Of a DNA stretch of 35,049 nucleotides, positions 15,207-23,459 are shown in pieces. Source of the DNA: an uncultured Bacteroidales bacterium. GTDB taxonomy: Bacteria > Bacteroidota > Bacteroidia > Bacteroidales > UBA932. The stretch is taken from NCBI GenBank assembly GCA_905235995.1, contig CAJONI010000032.1, positions 1-35,049 of the forward strand. Reading direction: 5' to 3'. The notes under the pieces were generated by a model. That model was not told the DNA's origin. It was given only the letters and a program-made list of their open reading frames with translations, and made no database searches. The translations under genes were made by a program, and so were the position numbers. Position 1 is the stretch's first letter, and every line of letters starts with the position of its first letter.

Positions 15207-15222
15207 CAAAGTTATAACTTTG
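15207..15222. promoter_or_regulatory. Perfectly palindromic bidirectional -7 element (M6 protease / GT2 module)
   Basis: CAAAGTTATAACTTTG is its own reverse complement and supplies TAACTTTG, a TAnnTTTG -7 box, on both strands. The M6 ATG lies 17 bases away on one side and the GT2 ATG 40 bases away on the other. The ATG one base after the box on the plus strand is too close to be inside the transcript, which favours the start at 15263. Confidence 0.6.
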
Positions 15223-15262
15223 CATGGTTTTCGCAAACGAATCCTGCGAAAACCCCCGGACC

Positions 15263-15997
15263 ATGAACCCCACCAGTTCCTACGCCTTCACCATAATGGT
15301 TCCTCTCTACAACGAGAGGGACAACCTGGCGCGTCTCGAGGAGCGGCTGTCGGCCTATGTCGCCGCTACGACGGCCGGTCCTGCATGCGTGCTGCTGGTG
15401 GACGACGGTTCGACGGACGGGGGCGGAGAACTCGTCGCTGAAATCTGCGCCAGGCACAAGGATTTCTTCTACCTGCGCCTTCAGCGCAACAGCGGCCTGA
15501 GCGCTGCGCTGAAAGCCGGTTTCGAGGCCTGCGCTTCGCCTTTTGCCGGCTATATCGACGCCGACCTTCAGACAGACCCGGAAGATTTCGAGCTGCTGCT
15601 TCCCTATATTGCTAATTATGAGATGGTCACGGGCATACGTACAAAGCGCGAGGACGGTCTGGTAAAGCGGATTTCCTCCCGCATAGCCAATGCATGGCGG
15701 CGCATGATGACGGGGGACGGCATGTCCGACACGGGCTGCCCGCTCAAGCTCTTTCAGACCGGCTGTGCGAAGCGCCTCCCCATGTTCAGCGGCATGCACC
15801 GCTTCCTTCCCGCCCTGGTGCTGGCTTCCGGTGGTCGTGTGAAGCAAGTGCCTGTGCACCACCATCCCCGCATCTCCGGACATTCCAAATACCATCTGTC
15901 CAACCGGCTATGGGGTCCGTTCGTCGACTGCCTGGCCTACCGCTGGATGCGCCGGCGCTGGATCGACGTCCGTATTGAATCCGACAACCTGCACTGA
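15263..15997 (+). CDS. Glycosyltransferase family 2, polyprenyl-phosphate sugar transferase-like
   Basis: A 244-residue GT-A protein with FTIMVPLYNERDN at 9-21, VDDGSTDGG at 46-54, RNSGLSAALKAGFE at 75-88 and the DADLQTDP metal-binding motif at 99-106, then SDTGCPLKLF. This is the DPM1/ArnC-like group that puts a sugar onto polyprenyl phosphate at the inner face of the membrane. Unlike ArnC it lacks C-terminal membrane helices, so it may be held at the membrane by the LAB_N protein that follows. ATG 15263 is preferred over 15224, which touches the -7 box. Its stop overlaps the next start as TGATG. Confidence 0.87.
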   Translation: MNPTSSYAFTIMVPLYNERDNLARLEERLSAYVAATTAGPACVLLVDDGSTDGGGELVAEICARHKDFFYLRLQRNSGLSAALKAGFEACASPFAGYIDADLQTDPEDFELLLPYIANYEMVTGIRTKREDGLVKRISSRIANAWRRMMTGDGMSDTGCPLKLFQTGCAKRLPMFSGMHRFLPALVLASGGRVKQVPVHHHPRISGHSKYHLSNRLWGPFVDCLAYRWMRRRWIDVRIESDNLH

Positions 15998-16632
15998 TGG
16001 AAGCTCCCTGGGTCTATGCTGTAGGGTTCCTTGCCCAAGGTCTCTTCGCCGCGCGCATGCTGGTGCAGTGGATCGGGTCTGAGCGTGCGCAGAAGGTGGT
16101 CAATCCCACCATGTTCTGGATGCTCAGCCTGGTCGCGTCGCTGCTGTACTTCATCTATGGCTGGCTCCGGGCCGATTTCGTGATCATGCTCGGGCAGATA
16201 GTGGGCTACTGCGTATATGTCTGGAACCTTGGAGTAAAGGGCGTATGGAAGCGGACCGGCAGCATGCGCATCCCTCTGCTCGCCCTGCTCGTGGCGGTTC
16301 CGGTGGCCGTGCTCTGCGTGATCCTGGCCCACGCCCCTGAAGTGGCGGAGCGGCTCTTCCACAACGATGCGATTCCCGGAGCGCTGCTGGCGCTGGGCCT
16401 GGCGGGCCAGACCATCTTCTCGCTGCGCTTCGTCTATCAGGCGGCCTACTCGGCCCGAAGGGGCGAATCGCTCCTGCCTCCGGGCTTCTGGATCATCAGC
16501 CTCACGGGTGCGGTCCTGCTCCTGGCCTACGGCATACTGCGCAGCGATCCTGTGATAGTGGTCGCGCAGGTATTCGGCATAGTGACCTATTTCCGCAACC
16601 TCGTCTTATGGAAACGAAGCGCACTCTCCTGA
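15997..16632 (+). CDS. Duplicated LAB_N (lipid A biosynthesis N-terminal domain) membrane protein
   Basis: A 211-residue membrane protein made of two LAB_N units: residues about 8-78 (FLAQGLFAARMLVQWIGSER, then PTMFWMLSL, YGWLRAD, GQIVGYCVYVWNL) and about 131-203 (GLAGQTIFSLRFVYQ, then PGFWIISLTG, YGILRSD, AQVFGIVTYFRNL). LAB_N domains are found at the N-terminus of some LpxB proteins and alone beside GT2 and GT39 genes. The two units with paired helices resemble small multidrug/flippase-like halves, so a role in flipping polyprenyl-phosphate-sugar is plausible (inference). Starts inside TGATG with the GT2 gene and overlaps the GT39 gene by 25 bases. Confidence 0.88.
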   Translation: MEAPWVYAVGFLAQGLFAARMLVQWIGSERAQKVVNPTMFWMLSLVASLLYFIYGWLRADFVIMLGQIVGYCVYVWNLGVKGVWKRTGSMRIPLLALLVAVPVAVLCVILAHAPEVAERLFHNDAIPGALLALGLAGQTIFSLRFVYQAAYSARRGESLLPPGFWIISLTGAVLLLAYGILRSDPVIVVAQVFGIVTYFRNLVLWKRSALS

Positions 16633-17750
16633 GCCGTTTGCTGGCCGACGGCAGGGTACGCTACTGCCTCTGCTTCCTGCTCCTGCTGCCCCTGCTGCTG
16701 AGGCGCGACCTCACGTCGGGCAACGAGCTGAAATACCTTGAGATAGTCGACGAGGCCCTGAGCGACGGGCATTTCTGGTGCCTGTATCTCGACGGAGCCG
16801 CCTATGCCGACAAGCCGCCGCTGTATTTCTGGCTGCTGATGGCCTGCCGGCGCCTGCTGGGCTTCCACAGCGCCCCGCTGCTGGTGTTCCTTTTCTCCAT
16901 GCTTCCCGCCTTCGGGGTGCTGGCCATCTTCGACCGCTGGTCCTCCGGCCTGGGCCTGCGCTGGCGTATCGTCGCGGAAGCGGCGCTGCTCACCACAGCC
17001 TACTTCCTCGGAGGAGCCCTGGTGCTGCGCATGGACATGCTGATGACCTTTTTCATCACCCTGGCCATGTGGCTGTTCTGGCAGATCGACCGGGGAGGCC
17101 GGAGCCCGGGACTGCAGGCTGCTTTCGCCGTGGCCGTGTTCCTGGCGATCTTCACTAAAGGACCCGTGGGCTTCATCTTCCCCCTGGCAGGCACCCTGGC
17201 CTTCCTGGCTTCGGAGCGCCGTCTGCGCGACTTCCGGCGTGCCTGGGGCTGGAGGACATGGCTCATCCTCCTCGCGTTGTGCGCCATCTGGTGGGGAGGC
17301 GCGTATCTTGAAGGGGGACGCGCCTATATCGACAACCTGCTCGTGCACCAGACCTTCGGCCGTGCAGTCAATTCTTTCCATCACGCAAAGCCTTGGTACT
17401 ATTACCTTTATACTATCTGGTACGCCATGGGGCCCTGGGCGCTGCTCACTATTCCCGTCGCCGTCTGGGGTGCCGTGCGCCGCGTGGGCATGAGCGCTTC
17501 AGTCCGCTTCTCCCTAGTGGCTTCTGCCGCGTTCTTCCTTATCATGACTGCTTTCAGCGGCAAGCTCCAGATCTACCTGCTTCCGATGTTCGGCTTCGTG
17601 AACATGGCCGCATTCCATATACTCCGGGCTGCCGACGACGGGACGCGCCGCTGGCCGCGCAGGGTATGGACCGGGGCCTGCATCGTCGCCGCCATCATGC
17701 TGCTCGCCTGCACCGCCGCAGGATTCTTCTTCCCTGACATATTTCAATAA
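16608..17750 (+). CDS. Glycosyltransferase family 39, ArnT-like, short form
   Basis: A 380-residue protein with about nine to ten membrane helices. The first periplasmic loop keeps GNELKYLEIVDEAL at 38-51 (the acidic catalytic loop; ArnT has DE here, this has NE) and YADKPPLYFWL at 66-76. A later helix-loop has FTKGPVGFIFPLAG. GT39 proteins move a sugar from polyprenyl phosphate to lipid A or another envelope target on the periplasmic side. ArnT is about 550 residues; this lacks most of the C-terminal periplasmic domain. The 25-base overlap with the LAB_N gene and TGATG coupling before it argue for a single donor-synthesis, flipping and transfer module. The sugar and acceptor are unknown. Confidence 0.85.
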   Translation: METKRTLLSRLLADGRVRYCLCFLLLLPLLLRRDLTSGNELKYLEIVDEALSDGHFWCLYLDGAAYADKPPLYFWLLMACRRLLGFHSAPLLVFLFSMLPAFGVLAIFDRWSSGLGLRWRIVAEAALLTTAYFLGGALVLRMDMLMTFFITLAMWLFWQIDRGGRSPGLQAAFAVAVFLAIFTKGPVGFIFPLAGTLAFLASERRLRDFRRAWGWRTWLILLALCAIWWGGAYLEGGRAYIDNLLVHQTFGRAVNSFHHAKPWYYYLYTIWYAMGPWALLTIPVAVWGAVRRVGMSASVRFSLVASAAFFLIMTAFSGKLQIYLLPMFGFVNMAAFHILRAADDGTRRWPRRVWTGACIVAAIMLLACTAAGFFFPDIFQ

Positions 17751-17777
17751 AAAGGTGCATATTATCGCCTCTTTCCT

Positions 17778-17785
17778 TATTTTTG
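17778..17785 (+). promoter_or_regulatory. -7 box for alr
   Basis: TATTTTTG matches TAnnTTTG and ends 16 bases before the first alr ATG, suggesting that alr can be transcribed independently of the glycosylation module. Confidence 0.5.
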
Positions 17786-17801
17786 CGCCGCAAACCGAAG
17801 A

Positions 17802-18914
17802 ATGATGCTACAGAATCCGCCTCTTGCGCGGCTCGAACTCAGCCGCAGCGCCATACAGAACAACTTCCGTCATTTCCGCTCCCTGCTCAAGCCTTCGACC
17901 AGGATACTGGTGCTGGTAAAGGCCAACGGGTATGGACATGGCGCAATTCCCTTCGCGCGCGAGATGGAGGCTGCCGGCGCCGACTATCTCGGCGTGGCGC
18001 TGCCGGGCGAGGGGGTGGAGCTCCGCGAAGCAGGGGTGAATCTTCCCATCCTCGTGCTGACCACCGGCACGGAAGGCTATCCCGAGGTCATACGCTACGG
18101 GCTGGAACCTGGCGTTCCTGACATCCGCACGCTGCTGCGCCTGCGCGACGAACTCCGCAAGACCGGCCGTCTCGACTATCCCGTGCACATCGGCCTGGAT
18201 ACCGGCATGCACCGCCTGGGATTCATGGAGCGCGACCTTCCCGCCCTCATAGAGCTCATCAGCGAAAGCCCGGAGATCCATGTGGAGGGCATCTACACGC
18301 ATCTGGCCGCGGCCGACGACCCGCAGCACGACGCCTTCACCCGCGGCCAGGCCGCTCTCTTCGAGCGCATGTGCTCCAGGATCATGGATGTGATAGCATA
18401 CCGTCCCATACTCCACATGCTCAACTCCGCCGGAACGGAGCGCTTTCCCGAGTATCAGGGAGACATGGTCCGTCTGGGCATAGGCGCCTACGGCATCAGC
18501 CCCGTGGGCTCCGAATCTCTCCGCCCCGTGGCCGCATACCGCTGCCCCATACTCCAGATCAAGGACCTGCAGCCGGGCGACGGCACCGTGGGCTACGGCC
18601 GTCACGGGGTCGTGGGCCCGTCCGGCACCCGCACCGCCACCATCTGCGTGGGCTATGCCGACGGCATCAACCGCCACCTGGGCTGCGGCCGTGCGGCTTT
18701 CGAGGTCAACGGGCAGATGGCTCCCACCATAGGCAACATCTGCATGGACATGTGCATGCTCGACGTCACCGGAATCGACTGCCGCGAGGGCGACATCGTG
18801 ACGATCTTCGGCGACAGGCCCACCGCGGCCGGGCTTGCGCGCATCCTCGACACTATTCCATACGAGATACTCACTTCCGTCCCCCTGCGTGTGAAGCGGG
18901 TGGTAGTAGATTGA
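17802..18914 (+). CDS. alr: Alanine racemase
   Basis: A 370-residue fold type III PLP enzyme that makes D-alanine for peptidoglycan in the cytoplasm. PLP lysine is K40 in VKANGYGHG (39-47). The barrel continues with GLDTGMHRLGF (131-141), THLAAADD (166-173), HMLNSAGTERFP, VRLGIGAYGISP and the C-terminal domain with GYADGINRHLG, where Y285 is the second catalytic base, and GNICMDMCMLDV. Length and motifs are complete. Many Bacteroidetes carry a MurF-Alr fusion; this one stands alone. Two ATG codons occur in a row; the first is used. Confidence 0.94.
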   Translation: MMLQNPPLARLELSRSAIQNNFRHFRSLLKPSTRILVLVKANGYGHGAIPFAREMEAAGADYLGVALPGEGVELREAGVNLPILVLTTGTEGYPEVIRYGLEPGVPDIRTLLRLRDELRKTGRLDYPVHIGLDTGMHRLGFMERDLPALIELISESPEIHVEGIYTHLAAADDPQHDAFTRGQAALFERMCSRIMDVIAYRPILHMLNSAGTERFPEYQGDMVRLGIGAYGISPVGSESLRPVAAYRCPILQIKDLQPGDGTVGYGRHGVVGPSGTRTATICVGYADGINRHLGCGRAAFEVNGQMAPTIGNICMDMCMLDVTGIDCREGDIVTIFGDRPTAAGLARILDTIPYEILTSVPLRVKRVVVD

Positions 18915-18946
18915 TTTGGATATTGCGCCGATTTTTCCTATATTTA
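18915..18946 (+). promoter_or_regulatory. -33/-7 promoter for the membrane protein gene at 18989
   Basis: TTTG at 18915-18918 and TATATTTA at 18939-18946 are 20 bases apart, which fits the Bacteroidota TTTG-N19-21-TAnnTTTG promoter except for the last base. The leader would be about 35-40 bases. Confidence 0.5.
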
Positions 18947-18988
18947 CATAACGTATCCGGAAATACAACCTAAATCTATAATCTACAC

Positions 18989-19654
18989 ATGGAAAACGAG
19001 AAACTCGACATCATGCAGACCATCAAGGACGGTATCCAGTATGGCCTGAAAAACTTCTTTCCGCTCCTGCTTACGGTCATCCTCTATGTGATCACCATCT
19101 GGATCCCGTATCTCAACGTAGGAACGACCATCGGTATCTACAAGATCGTCATCGGAATCGGCCGCGGCGAGAAGATCGACCCGACCTCCATCTTCGCCAG
19201 GGAGAACTTCGTGAACCTCAGCGGTTTCTTCCTGCTGCTCGGCCTGTTGACGATGGGTATCTTCGTGGCGATGATGTTCATGTTCATCCCCGCCATCGTC
19301 ATCAGCATCGCATGGGGCTTCGCCATCTACTTCCTGATCGACAAGAAGGTTTCTCCGCTCAAGTCGCTCCAGCTCAGCTATGACTCCACCTACGGCAACA
19401 AGTGGCGGATCTTCGCGGTCCAGCTCCTCTGCGGCATCCTGATCGGCCTGATCTGCGGTCTTCTGAGCGCAATTCCCCAGGTCGGTGAGGTCCTGACGGC
19501 CGTCGCCAGCATTCTCTGCGCCGCCATCATGGTGGCAGTCGACGGTGTGATGTACAACTTCTTCTCGAAGAAGGCCGACGTGATCATCGCCGAGAAGCGC
19601 GCCGCCAAGGCCGCCTGCACCGCCGCCCCCGTCGAAGACGCCCCCGAAGCATAA
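18989..19654 (+). CDS. Integral membrane protein of unknown function
   Basis: A 221-residue protein with about five membrane segments: roughly 22-42, 76-95, 97-117, 140-161 and 166-190. Short polar stretches between them include the positive segment KIDPTSIF and GNKWRIF. The N-terminus (MENEKLDIMQTIKDGIQYGLKN) is a polar helix and the C-terminus is an Ala/Glu-rich tail. The layout resembles glycerophosphodiester phosphodiesterase membrane-domain or DUF975-like proteins, but no diagnostic motif was found, so no function is given. It has its own promoter and ends at a strong bidirectional terminator. Confidence 0.7.
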   Translation: MENEKLDIMQTIKDGIQYGLKNFFPLLLTVILYVITIWIPYLNVGTTIGIYKIVIGIGRGEKIDPTSIFARENFVNLSGFFLLLGLLTMGIFVAMMFMFIPAIVISIAWGFAIYFLIDKKVSPLKSLQLSYDSTYGNKWRIFAVQLLCGILIGLICGLLSAIPQVGEVLTAVASILCAAIMVAVDGVMYNFFSKKADVIIAEKRAAKAACTAAPVEDAPEA

Positions 19655-19670
19655 TCTTCAATCGTTGCAT

Positions 19671-19701
19671 AAAAAAGCCTGCCGAGCGGCAGGCTTTTTT
19701 T
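19671..19701. terminator. Bidirectional terminator between the membrane protein gene and manA
   Basis: The stem GCCTGCC / GGCAGGC with loop GAGC is flanked by six A on the left and seven T on the right, so it can end transcription from both strands. It touches the manA stop codon at 19700-19702. Confidence 0.9.
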
Positions 19702-20671
19702 ATTCCGGTTTGGGGCCGTCGTAGACGTCTTCTTTCGGAGGCTGGGGGAGGTGGGCCTGGAGGAGTCTGGCCCCCTTGGGACCGGGTACCAGCAGAAGGT
19801 TGTCGAGCGAAGCAGGGACGAGCATGGTCTCTCCGGCCGCAAGCGGATAGTCCGCACCGTCGGCCTTTACCACCAGCCCGCCTTCCAGGCACTGGTAGAT
19901 GATAAAGCTCCTGAACGACTCCATGGGGACCTTCGCCGGCCCGTGCAGGTCGAGGCTCGTGATTACGAACTGCTCGCACTGAGCCACCACCTGGACGCCC
20001 TCCGGACGGTAGCGGTGGCAAGCGGACTCATCGTATTTCTTGTAATCGATGCAGTCGAGAGCCTGGTCGAGATGCATCTCGCGACGCGTCGCCGGATTGT
20101 GCTCCCGGCCCCAGTCGTAAAGCCTGAAAGTCATGTCGGACGATTCCTGGATCTCGGCGATCTTCAGACCGCCGCCCGCGGCATGGACAGTTCCAGCAGG
20201 GATGAAGAAGCAGTCGCCTGGCCGGGGGATGAATACGTTCATCAACTGGTCCACCGTGCAGTCCTGGCAGGCCTTGTAGAGCTTCTCCGCATCGATGTCC
20301 TCGCGGAAGCCCATGAAGATGCGGGCGTCAGGCCCGGCTTCGGTCACATACCAGAATTCGGTCTTGCCGTAGGAATCGAAGCGCTCGGCGGCGACCCTGT
20401 CGTCTGGGTGGACCTGCACCGAGAGGCGGTCTTGTACGTCCAGTCTCTTCACCAGCAGGGGGAAGTGGAGGTTGTGCCAGTCGAAGATTTCGTCGCCCAC
20501 AAGGTCGCCCATGTAGGTCTCGAGTATGTCGGCGACGTCGTTCTCGGCCAGGAAGCCCTCCGCTACGATGGATGCGTCGTCGTCGTTGAAACCGCAGAGG
20601 TCCCACCATTCTCCGCCCCAGGCCTTAGGCTTCCAGACGGGTTTGAATTTCAGGGGATAGAGTTTTTTCAT
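19700..20671 (-). CDS. manA: Mannose-6-phosphate isomerase, class I
   Basis: A 323-residue cupin enzyme that interconverts fructose-6-phosphate and mannose-6-phosphate for GDP-sugar supply. Zinc ligands are all visible: Q86 and H88 in LSVQVHPDD, E105 in GKTEFWYV and H163 in PAGTVHAAGGG. The N-terminal segment KPKAWGGEWW is typical of the short class I form in Bacteroidetes and Firmicutes. The C-terminal cupin has YPLAAGETMLVPA. Its ATG lies within the last 47 bases of the CPBP protease gene upstream, so translation is likely coupled. The stop lies in the arm of a bidirectional terminator. Confidence 0.93.
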   Translation of the reverse strand: MKKLYPLKFKPVWKPKAWGGEWWDLCGFNDDDASIVAEGFLAENDVADILETYMGDLVGDEIFDWHNLHFPLLVKRLDVQDRLSVQVHPDDRVAAERFDSYGKTEFWYVTEAGPDARIFMGFREDIDAEKLYKACQDCTVDQLMNVFIPRPGDCFFIPAGTVHAAGGGLKIAEIQESSDMTFRLYDWGREHNPATRREMHLDQALDCIDYKKYDESACHRYRPEGVQVVAQCEQFVITSLDLHGPAKVPMESFRSFIIYQCLEGGLVVKADGADYPLAAGETMLVPASLDNLLLVPGPKGARLLQAHLPQPPKEDVYDGPKPE

Positions 20672-21446
20672 GAAGTAGATAGAGTATTAGTATCAGGAGG
20701 AGGAATGACACGCCGTAGACCGTCCAGTACACTGTCGGAGGCAGGATGTCGTTCAGGCCGGCGTCTATGCTCAGGTCGGGGTACAGACGGGAGATGACTG
20801 TCGAGACGCTGTTGTTGAAACAGTGCAGGAATATCGTGGCCCAGAGGCAGCGCGTGCGCCAATACACCCAGCCCAGGAAGATGCCGATGAGCAGCGCGGG
20901 GATTGACTGCCAGGGATTCATGTGCATCAGGGCGAAGAGGAATGCCGACCAGAAGATCGCCTTCCAGGGCGCCATGCCGCGGGAGTGCATGCCGCGGAGC
21001 ATCATCCCCCGGCAGAGCAGTTCCTCCAACAGAGGGGCCAGGATGCAGGTAGAGAGCACGATGTCCCAAAGCGCAGAGTTCAGGAACAATCTCTCGAAGA
21101 TTGCCTTTACTGAGTCGGGCATGGGAATTGCTCCCGTAACAGGTTCGATGACCACCGAGAGGGCCAGAAGCGCGACGGCAGAGAGAAGCAGGAATGCCCA
21201 GGCTGGAAGTTTGCCGAAATCGGGCGCATTGACCGGTACCGGACCGCCCCCTGAGAGCATGGCTTCCGAGCCCAGCCACCAGCAGAAGGCCAGCGGAAGG
21301 AGCATCATCAGCAAGTAGCTCAGCGACAGCGAGGCGTGGGGAAGGGCGATGCCTGTGAGCAGGCTGCCCACGAAAATGAGGGCTACCAGCAGCCACGACT
21401 GGCCTAGCGAAGGCTTGCACCAAAGGAATGCTTTGAAGGATTTCAT
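20625..21446 (-). CDS. CPBP family intramembrane glutamic protease
   Basis: A 273-residue membrane protein with about eight helices. The CPBP (Abi) motifs are present: LLEELLCRGMML (EExxxR), FLFALMHMNPWQ (FxxxH) and the third motif IFLHCFNNSV. CPBP proteases cleave within the membrane and some process prenylated or bacteriocin-related substrates; the substrate here is unknown. ATG 21446 is used; the only longer start is TTG. The 3' end runs 47 bases into manA in another frame, and the extra tail (after the last helix) appears non-conserved. Confidence 0.88.
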   Translation of the reverse strand: MKSFKAFLWCKPSLGQSWLLVALIFVGSLLTGIALPHASLSLSYLLMMLLPLAFCWWLGSEAMLSGGGPVPVNAPDFGKLPAWAFLLLSAVALLALSVVIEPVTGAIPMPDSVKAIFERLFLNSALWDIVLSTCILAPLLEELLCRGMMLRGMHSRGMAPWKAIFWSAFLFALMHMNPWQSIPALLIGIFLGWVYWRTRCLWATIFLHCFNNSVSTVISRLYPDLSIDAGLNDILPPTVYWTVYGVSFLLLILILYLLHEKTLSPEIQTRLEA

Positions 21447-21491
21447 GGAAGATTTCAACTCAGTTTAGCAAACAACATCAAAATTAATCAT

Positions 21492-21499
21492 TATTTTTG
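21492..21499 (+). promoter_or_regulatory. -7 box for the divIC/S41 operon
   Basis: TATTTTTG fits TAnnTTTG and lies 18 bases before the DivIC-like ATG, in the divergent gap with the CPBP gene. Confidence 0.5.
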
Positions 21500-21517
21500 T
21501 GAAAAACATCCGTCGTC

Positions 21518-21844
21518 ATGTCCATCTTTACGAAAATCGGGGAAACATGGCGCCAGCTTAAACAGAAGCCGGCAGGAAAGGTGCTGCTCAACAAGTATTT
21601 CATCGTTGGGGCGTTCTTCCTGGTCTGGATATGCTTCTTCGACACCAACAATGTCTGGCAGATGCTCCGCTCCAGGGCGACAATCCGCAGCCAGAGGCGC
21701 CAGATAGAGTTCTACAAGCGGGAGATATCCCAGATGGACCGCAAACTCGAACAGCTCCAGTCGGTACGCGACACCCTCGAGACCTTCGCCCGCGAAGAAT
21801 ACTATTACCATATGGACGATGAAGATGTTTACGTGATAGAATGA
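21518..21844 (+). CDS. Septum formation initiator, FtsB/DivIC-like
   Basis: A 108-residue bitopic cell-division protein. A short cytoplasmic N-terminus is followed by one membrane segment (about 28-44, YFIVGAFFLVWICFF), then a charged coiled coil (about 50-92, SRATIRSQRRQIEFYKREI and onward) and a FAREEYYYHMDDEDVYVIE end, where the FAREEYY motif matches the ARExFxM-type end of FtsB/DivIC. The stop overlaps the start of the S41 protease gene as ATGA. Confidence 0.87.
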   Translation: MSIFTKIGETWRQLKQKPAGKVLLNKYFIVGAFFLVWICFFDTNNVWQMLRSRATIRSQRRQIEFYKREISQMDRKLEQLQSVRDTLETFAREEYYYHMDDEDVYVIE

Positions 21845-23331
21845 AAACGATCAAGACAAACCTGAAGGGCCTCCTGCGCCGTTGCGTACCGGCCCTTATC
21901 CTTCCCTCCTTGCTTCTGCTACAGGGATGCCCCAACGAAGTGGAGCCCGAAGTCGATACCGAGCAGCAGAAGATAAACGCCGACCCCGACTACAAGGCGA
22001 AGTCGTTCCTGCGCAAGGAATATATGGACGTTTACTACTACTGGAACGACCAGGTGAAGAGCCGCAACGCCTCCTACAAGCCCTACGACTACAGTAGCAT
22101 CTACGACTGGTTCGACGCATTGCTTTACAGCAAGGACCACTGGAGCTGGATGATGGACAAAGATACCTACATCTCCGAGGAGACGGGAGTCATGACAGGC
22201 ACCTGGGGTGTGAGCATCGGCCAGGCCGTGGAATACTACGGCGACTACAGCATGCGCGTGCGCTACATCCATCCCGGCTCGCCCTTCGAGCAGTTCGGGG
22301 TGACCCGTGGAGCCAAGATATTGAAGATCAACGGTGTCGACGTTGAAGACAGGGCCGATTCGCCCTTCGACTCCGACAAGCTTGCCTATTTTAACGAAAG
22401 TTTTTACAAGAGTCCCCAGACCTTCACCTTCCGCCTGGCGAACGGCCGCGACACCACCTTCAAGGCTACGATGGCCACTTCGCTCGCTACGCGTACCTGC
22501 CTCAAGGCACAAGTGTTCCAGCCCGATGAATTCGAAGGCCTCCCCGGTCCGGTGGGCTACTTCCATTTCCTGAGCTTCACCTATGGCCCCGACGGTGAGT
22601 TCCTGAAAGACATCAGGGAACCCATGCAGACTTTCCGTGAGGCAGGCGTGCGGAACCTGATAGTAGACCTCCGTTACAACGGCGGAGGCGACTCCAGGGT
22701 CAGCGACCTGCTCATCTCGTACCTGGCCCCCAAGGAAGCGCAGGGGAGGGCATACGTCATCCGCAAGCACAACAGCAACCTGTCGGGTGAAGACCAGACT
22801 ACTTCCATAAAGAAGAACGACGAGAGTCTCGAGCTCGACCACATCTATTTCATCACCGGCCACGGCACGGCCTCCGCCAGCGAAATGGTGATGAACGGCC
22901 TGAAGCCTTACATGGGCGACAAGATGAAGATGGTCGGCCAGACCACCTACGGCAAGCCCAACGGCATGTATGTGCTCATGTATCCCGGATCCGACAGCGA
23001 CTACGAGAGGTACAACCGTGACGATTACTCGAAGCTGCAATGGGTCTTCCTGCCCATATGCTTCTACAACCAGAATTCCCTCGGCCAGAACATCCCTGAC
23101 GAAGGATTCACCCCCGACAACTCCCGCCCCGACGACCTTTTTCACGATTTCGGCGTGAACGAGGGCGACATCAATGCCTGCCTGACGCATCTGGTTTCGG
23201 GCAACTGGCCGGCACTTCCTTCCGTATCTACCGTCCGCACGAAAGCTTCTGTCCGCAAAGATTATCTTATTGAAAAGGAGGAAGATGCGGCCGGATATGG
23301 CCGTTATGTGGTCCGGAAGCAGGTTTTTTAA
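21841..23331 (+). CDS. S41 family C-terminal processing-type protease, lipoprotein
   Basis: A 496-residue protein with a lipoprotein signal peptide: LLLLQGC, with lipid attachment at Cys30. A region rich in Tyr/Trp (about 60-105) is the S41 N-terminal domain, followed by a PDZ-like domain (about 112-175, with HPGSPFEQFGVTRGAKILKINGVDV) and the protease core, with VGYFHFLSF, NLIVDLRYNGGGD, and the catalytic GTASASE (S345, E348) and YGKPNG (K372). It probably acts in the periplasm on misfolded or envelope proteins. It is translationally coupled to the divIC-like gene, an arrangement I have seen in other Bacteroidetes. No clear terminator follows. Confidence 0.88.
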   Translation: MKTIKTNLKGLLRRCVPALILPSLLLLQGCPNEVEPEVDTEQQKINADPDYKAKSFLRKEYMDVYYYWNDQVKSRNASYKPYDYSSIYDWFDALLYSKDHWSWMMDKDTYISEETGVMTGTWGVSIGQAVEYYGDYSMRVRYIHPGSPFEQFGVTRGAKILKINGVDVEDRADSPFDSDKLAYFNESFYKSPQTFTFRLANGRDTTFKATMATSLATRTCLKAQVFQPDEFEGLPGPVGYFHFLSFTYGPDGEFLKDIREPMQTFREAGVRNLIVDLRYNGGGDSRVSDLLISYLAPKEAQGRAYVIRKHNSNLSGEDQTTSIKKNDESLELDHIYFITGHGTASASEMVMNGLKPYMGDKMKMVGQTTYGKPNGMYVLMYPGSDSDYERYNRDDYSKLQWVFLPICFYNQNSLGQNIPDEGFTPDNSRPDDLFHDFGVNEGDINACLTHLVSGNWPALPSVSTVRTKASVRKDYLIEKEEDAAGYGRYVVRKQVF

Positions 23332-23368
23332 AAATAATTCAATTTTTTTGCAGATTTTTTGATGAAAA

Positions 23369-23400
23369 TTTGGATTGTCAGTAGAATCTACCTATCTTCG
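23369..23400 (+). promoter_or_regulatory. -33/-7 promoter for the Hc1-like gene
   Basis: TTTG at 23369-23372 and TATCTTCG at 23393-23400 are 20 bases apart, fitting the Bacteroidota promoter with one mismatch in the -7 box. It predicts a leader of about 55 bases. Confidence 0.6.
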
Positions 23401-23459
23401 CTGACAGTTAGTTACAAGAAAAACAATCCACATAATTTATTAACACAAACCACTAAACC

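Noticed and set aside
23332-23360. A/T-rich hairpin as terminator after the S41 protease
   Set aside because: The stem is only A-T pairs and weak; no GC core supports an intrinsic terminator.
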